A DNA stretch of 64,000 nt from Streptomyces mutabilis (lineage in GTDB: Bacteria; Actinomycetota; Actinomycetes; Streptomycetales; Streptomycetaceae). The translations under genes and the position numbers were made by a program. This document shows positions 58,975 to 64,000 of this stretch, in pieces. The notes beneath the pieces were generated by a model that was not told the DNA's origin, made no database searches, and was given only the letters and a program-made list of their open reading frames with translations. Numbering within the stretch: position 1 is the first letter of the stretch; every line of letters starts with the position of its first letter. The stretch is from positions 186,001 through 250,000 of the forward strand of contig NZ_BMTT01000006.1 of NCBI RefSeq assembly GCF_014649815.1, written 5' to 3'.

Positions 58975-59451
58975 CTACTTCCGTGCCGAGCGCCCGATCG
59001 ACTCCACCAGGGGCAGCAGCCGGTGCGGGACGCGCTCGCGCAGCGCCACCTCGCTGCGGGTGCGCACCACCCCGGGCAGGCTGATCAGCTTCTGGACCAC
59101 GTCCTCCAGGTGCGCGTTGTCACGGGCCACGACACGGGTCAGCAGGTCCCCGCCGCCGGTGATGGAGAAGGCCTCGACGATCTCCGGCACGGCCGCCAGC
59201 GCCTCGCCCACCTCGTCCAGGTGTCCCTGGGTGACCTCGATGTGCACGAACGCGAGCACCGGGTGGCCCAGTGCGGCGGGGGAGAGGGACGGCGCGGTGC
59301 CGGTGATCACGCCGTCGCGCTCCAGGCGGTCCAGCCGGGCCTGGAGCGTCCCGCGGGCGACCCCGAGGACGCGGGCGTACTCGCGCACGCTGGTGCGCGG
59401 CTGCTCCAGCAGCAGTCGCAGGATGCGGGTGTCCAGCTCGTCGACGGCCAC
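58975..59451 (-). CDS. Lrp/AsnC-family transcriptional regulator
   Basis: 158 residues. The N-terminal helix-turn-helix has DELDTRILRLLLEQPRTSVREYARVLGVARGTLQARLDRLERDGVITGT. The C-terminal RAM/AsnC effector domain follows: LAFVHIEVTQGHLDEVGEALAAVPEIVEAFSITGGGDLLTRVVARDNAHLEDVV. Such proteins sense amino acids or other small ligands. GTG 59451 has AAGGAGG 10-11 nt upstream; the frame stays open to 59538 without homology. A long-armed inverted repeat lies directly upstream. Confidence 0.92.
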   Translation of the reverse strand: MAVDELDTRILRLLLEQPRTSVREYARVLGVARGTLQARLDRLERDGVITGTAPSLSPAALGHPVLAFVHIEVTQGHLDEVGEALAAVPEIVEAFSITGGGDLLTRVVARDNAHLEDVVQKLISLPGVVRTRSEVALRERVPHRLLPLVESIGRSARK

Positions 59452-59473
59452 GGCGTACGCGGCCTCCTTCGTC

Positions 59474-59527
59474 GGCCATTGGCACTTCGATGGCCGTGGA
59501 GATGCCGCGAGAACTGTACCAATGGCC
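59474..59527. promoter_or_regulatory. Inverted repeat between the Lrp and FUSC genes
   Basis: GGCCATTGG (59474-59482) and CCAATGGCC (59519-59527) match perfectly over 9 bp; extending inward, 11 of 12 bases pair. The 36-bp spacing puts the arms about four helical turns apart, which fits looping or multimeric binding by an Lrp-type octamer. It lies between the Lrp start (23 bp) and the FUSC gene. Confidence 0.65.
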
Positions 59528-59658
59528 CAGTCGCTCATGCGGCTGTTGAGCCACTGGTGGAAAGGATGCTCCTATAGGAGAGTCGATGGCGCTGCGGACC
59601 CCGCGGCGCCTTTTTCATGCCAGCGACTCGGAGCCAGTGCGCGAGGGGGCGGTAATCA

Positions 59659-61149
59659 GTGCTGAAGAGGGTGTTCGTGAGCCCGGACCCGGGACGGTCC
59701 CGCCTGCGGTTCGCCGCGCGGGCCGTCCTCGGCATCGGGCTGGCCGTGGTCGTCTGCGGTCTCGCCGGTACCTCTCTGGTGGGCGCCGTCATCGGCGGGC
59801 TCGCCGCGCTGCTGGCGCTGTTCACCGTCACCGACGCCACCGTACGCGGACAAGGGGTCACCACCGCTCTGCTGCCGGTGGCGGGACTGCCCGTGCTGAC
59901 CGCCGCGGCCGCGCTGCACGACCATCCCGTGGCACGGGACCTCACCTTCCTCGCCGTCGTCGGCGCGGGCGTTTACGCCCGGCGGTGGGGCCCGCGCGGA
60001 CACAGCCTCGGCGTGTTCGCCTTCATGACCTTCTTCATCGCGCAGTTCCTGCACGCGAGCACGGACCGGCTGCCCGAGATGTACGCCGCCGTCCTGCTGT
60101 CCGTGGCCACCGCTGCGGCGGTGCGCTTCGGCCTGTGGTGCTACGAGCGCCGTCTGCCCCCGCCAGCCGCCTTCGCGCCGCCCGCCGGCACCGGACTCGC
60201 CCGCATCACCACCCGCCAGGCCGTCCAGGCCACCGCGGGCGCCGGCTTCGCCCTGGTCGTCGGGCAACTGGTGTCCGACGAGCGCTGGTACTGGGCCGTC
60301 GGCGCCACCTGGTGGGTCTTCGTCAACACCACCTCGCGCGGCGAGACCCTGGTCCGCGGCTTCCGCCGGGTCCTCGGCACGGTCGTCGGCATCGGACTCG
60401 GCTTCCTGATCGCCTTCCCGCTGGCCGGGGCGGCGGTGCCCACGGTGGTACTCGCCGCCGCCTGTGTCTTCGGCATCTTCTACACCGCCGCGGTCTCCTA
60501 CACCTGGATGATGCTCTGCGTGACCCTGCTCGCCGAGCTGCTCTACGGCCTGCTGGGCTTCCTCAGCCCCGCACTGCTAGCCCTGCGGCTCGTCGAGACC
60601 GGCGTGGGGGCGTTCGGTGCCGCACTCGCCGTGCTCTTCGTCCTGCCCGTCACCACGCACGCGGTCACTGACGCCTGGATCCAGCGCGCCCTGCGGTGCG
60701 TCCACGCCTGCACCGCGGAGGCCGCCGCCCGCCTCGCCGGGGCCGAAGGGGCCGACCCCGCGCCGCGCGTGGCCGAACTGGAGCAGCTGTTGGGCCGGGT
60801 CCGGCTGTCCCTCGCCCCGCTCGTGCACCCGCTGAACCCGATGCGCGGCCGCAAGCGCCGTGCCCGCCGGGTGCTCGTCCTGCTCGACGACTGCGCCCGG
60901 GAGATCGGTGGCCTGGTCGCCGTGGCCGCCGACCCGGAGGCCTCGCACGACGCACGGCTCGCCGCCGCCTGCTGGCGTGTCGAGACCGCGGTCGAGGCGC
61001 TCACCGGCGGCGGTTCCGTCCCCGCCCACGCGAGTGGACCGCGCGCCGCGGAACCCGCGCTCGCCCACCTCCACGGCCTGGAACGCGCCCTGGCCGAGCT
61101 CGCCGCACCCCTGCGCACGCCCTCCGGCTCGCCGCTCGCCGGCGCCTGA
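59659..61149 (+). CDS. FUSC-family membrane protein
   Basis: 496 residues. Two membrane blocks of about six helices each: the first about 15-160 (LGIGLAVVVCGLAGTSLVGAVIGGLAALLALFTVTDATVRGQ, VYARRWGPRGHSLGVFAFMTFFIAQFLH), the second about 200-335, which has the typical WYWAVGATWWVFVNTTSRGETLVRGFRRVLGTVVGIGLGFLIA. A cytoplasmic alpha-helical tail follows. FUSC proteins are related to AaeB and the YccS family and are presumed to be acid or aromatic-compound exporters; the role here is unproven. The GTG start has GAGGGGG about 9 nt upstream. Divergent from the Lrp gene, so it may be its target. Confidence 0.9.
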   Translation: MLKRVFVSPDPGRSRLRFAARAVLGIGLAVVVCGLAGTSLVGAVIGGLAALLALFTVTDATVRGQGVTTALLPVAGLPVLTAAAALHDHPVARDLTFLAVVGAGVYARRWGPRGHSLGVFAFMTFFIAQFLHASTDRLPEMYAAVLLSVATAAAVRFGLWCYERRLPPPAAFAPPAGTGLARITTRQAVQATAGAGFALVVGQLVSDERWYWAVGATWWVFVNTTSRGETLVRGFRRVLGTVVGIGLGFLIAFPLAGAAVPTVVLAAACVFGIFYTAAVSYTWMMLCVTLLAELLYGLLGFLSPALLALRLVETGVGAFGAALAVLFVLPVTTHAVTDAWIQRALRCVHACTAEAAARLAGAEGADPAPRVAELEQLLGRVRLSLAPLVHPLNPMRGRKRRARRVLVLLDDCAREIGGLVAVAADPEASHDARLAAACWRVETAVEALTGGGSVPAHASGPRAAEPALAHLHGLERALAELAAPLRTPSGSPLAGA

Positions 61150-61339
61150 GCCGTCCGTGCGGTGGGTGAGCGGTCCGGCCCGCGCGTGAGCCGTCGACGG
61201 CCCGCACCCCCATTCGGTCTGGACCGCAACTGATCGACTGCTACCGTCGCCCCGGGGCAGAAGAACGGTCGGCACGATCGTCCCGCCCACATCTAGGCGC
61301 CGGACGGGACGGCACGAGGCGAGGCGAGAGGGGCCACTG

Positions 61340-62374
61340 GTGGCAGACGGCGACACGCGGCGGCGACGGGCGTTCATCGGGTCGTTCACGGCGGCCGGCG
61401 GGCCCGGCATCGTCACGGCGGCCGTCACGCCCGACACCGGCGCGCTGACGGTCCTGAACGGCACGGACCGCCTGCCCGACCCCTCCTACCTCGCCCTGGC
61501 CCCCGACGGGGACACGCTCTACGCGGTCAGCGAGACGGCCGAGGGCGCGGTGGCCGCGTTCCGTGTGACCGGGGACAGGCCCGAGCCCGCCGGTCGCCCG
61601 GTGTCCGTCGGCGGCGACGGCCCCACCCACCTCAGCGTCCACGCCGGGCACGTGCTGACGGCCAACTACGGCTCCGGCAGCGTCACGGCGGTGCCGGTCC
61701 GAGCCGACGGCACCCTCGCCCGGGCCGCTTCCGGCGTCCTGCGGCACACCGGCGCTGGCCCGCACGCCCAGCGCCAGCAGGGACCGCACGCCCATCAGGT
61801 GCGGTCCGACCCGAGCGGGCGTTGGGCCGTCAGCGTGGACCTCGGTACCGACTCGGTGCGGGTCTGCACCCTGACGGACGGCGTCCCCGCAGTGCACCGG
61901 GAGATCGCGCTGCGTCCCGGTTCCGGCCCCCGGCACCTCGCCTTCCACCCGGACGGCGCCCGCGCCTACGTGGTGAACGAACTGGCGCCCACCGTGACCG
62001 TCTGCCGCTGGGACGCCGCCGCCGGCGTCCTGCAACCCCTCGCCGAGGTGCCAGTGCTGCCCGGGGCCCCGGCCGGCGACGCCTACCCCTCGGGCATCGT
62101 GGTCTCGCCCGACGGCCGCTTCGTGTGGACCGCCACCCGCGGCGAGGACGTCCTGTCCGTCTTCGCCGTCGAACCGGACGGATTGCGGCTGTCCGGCACC
62201 GTGCCCTGCGGTGGGCACTGGCCGCGGGGGATCACCGAGTCGGGCGGCTTCCTGTACTCGGCCAACGAACGCTCCGGCGACGTGACCTGGTTCGCCCTCG
62301 ACCCGGAGAGCGGGACACCCCGGCGCGCGGGCTCCGTCGCGATCCCCGCGGCGTCCTGCGTGACCTTCGGCTGA
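61340..62374 (+). CDS. Lactonase / 6-phosphogluconolactonase-like beta-propeller
   Basis: A 344-residue seven-bladed beta-propeller of the YbhE/Pgl (PF10282) family: RAFIGSFTAAGGPGIVTAAVTPDTGALTVL, PSYLALAPDGDTLYAVSE, THLSVHAGHVLTANYGSGSVTAVPVRADGTL, GPHAHQVRSDPSGRW, GSGPRHLAFHPDGARAYVVNELAPTVTVC, YPSGIVVSPDGRFVWTATRGEDVLSVF and WPRGITESGGFLYSANERSGDV. Conserved His and Glu residues of the family are in place. It probably opens a sugar lactone; it has no signal peptide, so it is cytoplasmic. GTG start, no strong ribosome site. Confidence 0.92.
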   Translation: MADGDTRRRRAFIGSFTAAGGPGIVTAAVTPDTGALTVLNGTDRLPDPSYLALAPDGDTLYAVSETAEGAVAAFRVTGDRPEPAGRPVSVGGDGPTHLSVHAGHVLTANYGSGSVTAVPVRADGTLARAASGVLRHTGAGPHAQRQQGPHAHQVRSDPSGRWAVSVDLGTDSVRVCTLTDGVPAVHREIALRPGSGPRHLAFHPDGARAYVVNELAPTVTVCRWDAAAGVLQPLAEVPVLPGAPAGDAYPSGIVVSPDGRFVWTATRGEDVLSVFAVEPDGLRLSGTVPCGGHWPRGITESGGFLYSANERSGDVTWFALDPESGTPRRAGSVAIPAASCVTFG

Positions 62375-62705
62375 CCCCGCCACCGGGCGGGCCCCCGCGT
62401 CGCTTCCCGTGATCGGGCCGGCACCGTGTACGGGCCGCCGGGCCGCCGGGCCGCCGGGAAGCGCCGAGGCGGCGGCTCCGGCGCCCGTACGCGGCCGTGC
62501 GGACACCCGCAGGCGGGGCGCTCCCTCACAGGAGGGCTCTCGGTCTCGCCGCGCGCGGCGTTCGGCCGGCCCCGCGACGAGGTCCGCTCGCCCTGTCGGC
62601 GTCGAATCCGCCCGGCGGAGGCGCGCCGCGGGCCCCCTGGGGCCTGTCTGCCTCGACGGCGCCGTCCCTCGCCACGACGGCCCGCACGAGTCCGGTACGG
62701 CACGA
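62375..62705. other. 331-bp gap with GGGCCGCC tandem repeat
   Basis: No gene can be supported between the lactonase stop and the terminator: open frames here are compositional. Three head-to-tail copies of GGGCCGCC plus GGG lie at 62432-62458. Otherwise I see nothing. Confidence 0.55.
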
Positions 62706-62742
62706 CGAGGGGCCCGCTCCCTCCACCGGAGCGGGCCCCTCG
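62706..62742. terminator. Strong bidirectional terminator hairpin
   Basis: CGAGGGGCCCGCTCC and GGAGCGGGCCCCTCG form a perfect 15-bp stem with a 7-nt loop. It lies between the converging lactonase gene (331 bp upstream) and the CbiX-like gene (30 bp), the expected place for a shared terminator. Confidence 0.85.
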
Positions 62743-62772
62743 GCCGTAAGCGTCGCGCGCGCGGACCCCGCG

Positions 62773-63696
62773 TCAGCGCACCGGCGTGCCCTGCGGCTGC
62801 TGCGGCGAGATGCCGAGCGCCGTCGTGTACTTGGCCAGCGTCAGCTTGCCGATCGCCGGGTAGGGGCCGAGCGGCTCGGCGGTGGAGCAGCCCGCCTCCT
62901 TGGCCGCCTCCTCCAGCAGGGACGCCTCGATCTCCGGGCCGATCAGGTACGGCGCGAGCGCCAGCTGCTGGGAGCCCGAGGAGCGCAGTTGCTCGGCCAC
63001 GGACGCGATCGAGCCTTCCTCGTCCAGGGCCGCCGCCATCACCGGCACGGCGAGGCGCGCGGCGAGGAGCATGCCGGTGATGCCGGCCGCCTGCACGGCC
63101 TCGTCACCGCCCACGGAGGCCAGGATGATGCCGTCCGCGGCGGTGGCCACGGTGAACAGCCTGGCACGGTCGGCGCGGGCGAGACCCGCCTCGGACAGGC
63201 GCACGTGCAGCGCCTCGGCCAGCAGCGGGTGCGGGCCCAGCACGTCGGTCAGCTCGGCCGCGACCTTGCTGTCCATCACCGCCTGGCGGATGCGGCGCAG
63301 CAGCGCGCTGTCCGGACCCGCGAGCAGCGGCACGACGACGGCGACGGGACCCTCGGGCTCCTTCACCTCCATGCCCGCGGCGACCGCCTGCTCGTAGCGG
63401 GCGGTGCGCTCCTCGGCGGCACGCGCGAGGACGGCCGACAGGGCGAGGAACTCCTCGTCGTCCCCGTCGAGCCAGCCGATCCGGGCGTCGAGGCCCGGCA
63501 GCTCGGAACGGGCGATGCTGATGACCTCGTCGGCGAGGCCCCGGGTGGCGCTACTGGGCGTCCCCGGAACCGCGAGGACGAGCGCCGGCGCGCCCTCGGG
63601 AGCCACCAACGGTTCGGGACGGCGGTGCCGTCCGGGCTGGCGGGGGCGCGGCATTCGTACTGGCAGGCCGGACGCGGGCCCAGTGGGGGAGCTCAT
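62773..63696 (-). CDS. CbiX-fold (sirohydrochlorin chelatase-like) protein, histidine-poor
   Basis: 307 residues: a disordered basic N-terminus (PVRMPRPRQPGRHRRPEP), then two CbiX-type repeats. The first opens ALVLAVPGTPSSATRGLADEVISIARSELPGLDARIGWLDGD, where chelatases have VAHGS, so the metal His is absent. The second repeat opens with IILASVGGDEAVQAAGITGMLLAARLAVPVMAAAL, then QLRSSGSQQLALAPYLIGP and STAEPLGPYPAIGKLTLAKYTTAL. The fold therefore matches cobalt/iron chelatases of sirohaem and cobalamin synthesis, but activity is doubtful. ATG 63696 is followed at once by conserved sequence. Confidence 0.8.
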   Translation of the reverse strand: MSSPTGPASGLPVRMPRPRQPGRHRRPEPLVAPEGAPALVLAVPGTPSSATRGLADEVISIARSELPGLDARIGWLDGDDEEFLALSAVLARAAEERTARYEQAVAAGMEVKEPEGPVAVVVPLLAGPDSALLRRIRQAVMDSKVAAELTDVLGPHPLLAEALHVRLSEAGLARADRARLFTVATAADGIILASVGGDEAVQAAGITGMLLAARLAVPVMAAALDEEGSIASVAEQLRSSGSQQLALAPYLIGPEIEASLLEEAAKEAGCSTAEPLGPYPAIGKLTLAKYTTALGISPQQPQGTPVR

Positions 63697-63834
63697 GGCG
63701 CCGCATGTTACTGGTTTCCTGGGTTTCCCTGTTCGGGGAGGGTGCAGGTGAGCGGTTTCCGTCCGGTTTTGTCTGAAGAGTGATGTACGGATCGGCCGAC
63801 ATCGGCACGATTCACCTCGCCGGAGCACCGATTC

Positions 63835-64000
63835 TCAGCCGTCCGGGTCGGTCGTCACCCACAGCATTCCGTCGTCGCCCGGAAGGGTGAAGGAGCCGGT
63901 CGCGAGGTCGCTCGCGATCAGAACCGAACCGTGCAGCGGATCACCCTCGGCGGCAGTCCGCCGCGCGTGCGGGAGCCGCTTCGCCAGCTCCTCCTCGAGC
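63835..64000 (-). CDS. C-terminal end of an uncharacterised protein
   Basis: The last 55 residues of a gene that continues beyond the window: the frame reads LEEELAKRLPHARRTAAEGD, then SVLIASDLATGSFTLPGDDG, and ends LWVTTDPDG before the TGA. Streptomyces-like GC3 bias is clear. No family is recognisable from this fragment. It lies 138 bp upstream of the CbiX-like gene on the same strand. Confidence 0.6.
   Translation of the reverse strand, partial: LEEELAKRLPHARRTAAEGDPLHGSVLIASDLATGSFTLPGDDGMLWVTTDPDG

Noticed and set aside
62409-63080. Forward open frame over the lactonase-CbiX gap
   Set aside because: Arg/Pro/Gly-rich composition, crosses a strong terminator and is antisense to the CbiX-like gene.

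Overview
The window is a stretch of high-GC actinobacterial chromosome, almost certainly from a Streptomyces. It has strong GC3 bias, many GTG starts and one likely TTG start, 4-base ATGA/GTGA overlaps between cotranscribed genes, and Streptomyces-typical families (DUF6397-like, DUF5709, conservon parts, a Ski2-like helicase with a long C-terminal extension, the type-B L31 paralogue). I see no rRNA, tRNA, CRISPR array, phage or intact insertion sequence. The genes are mostly accessory metabolism, envelope and regulation, as expected of a chromosome arm flanking the core.

Layout. 0-4 kb: xylose catabolism (ROK regulator, xylB, divergent xylA, a candidate operator between them and a strong hairpin after xylA). 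4-13 kb: an overlapping SNF2/SWIM gene pair, a 60-residue membrane protein, a secreted esterase-like hydrolase, two unrecognised proteins, an MpaB-type oxygenase-like protein and a methyltransferase. 13.3-15.2 kb: a decayed signalling patch, with an MHYT relic, a frameshifted conservon GTPase, an intact PPOX protein and an intact roadblock protein. 15-22 kb: DUF6397-like protein, thioesterase II, the large helicase, a membrane hydrolase, L31 type B and DUF5709. 22-29 kb: an asymmetric heterodimeric ABC exporter, a secreted L,D-transpeptidase-like lipoprotein, and a MarR/ABC exporter pair with a clean inverted repeat between them. 29-31.5 kb: MltG-like protein, flavoprotein and YjbQ protein.

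31.5-36.4 kb carries the accessory half of a propane-monooxygenase-type cluster: amidohydrolase, MIP18/DUF59 protein, zinc alcohol dehydrogenase and a small ABM-fold protein. A divergent AcoR/MimR-like regulator and a perfect 17-bp palindrome lie beside it, but no diiron hydroxylase genes are visible. 36.4-42.3 kb is a complete TctABC transporter with a divergent citrate-type two-component system. 42.2-47.9 kb is a PaoABC-like molybdenum hydroxylase (2Fe-2S, FAD plus 4Fe-4S, Mo subunits) with an XdhC-type maturation factor, preceded by a divergent TetR regulator and two nearly identical operators 30 bp apart. 48-53 kb looks like an envelope group: polysaccharide deacetylase, DMT permease, SDR, MGDG-synthase-like glycosyltransferase, DUF2267 and a broken DUF1360 gene. 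53-64 kb holds DUF5997 with a divergent LysR-effector-domain protein, DUF4142, a large secreted GH127 enzyme with an inserted LamG domain, HAD, Lrp, FUSC, lactonase, a CbiX-fold protein lacking its usual histidines, and the end of an unknown gene.

The most distinctive points are the orphaned monooxygenase accessory module, the complementary motif losses in the two ABC half-transporters, and the two genes broken by frameshifts. Functions come from reading motifs by eye. No database search was possible.
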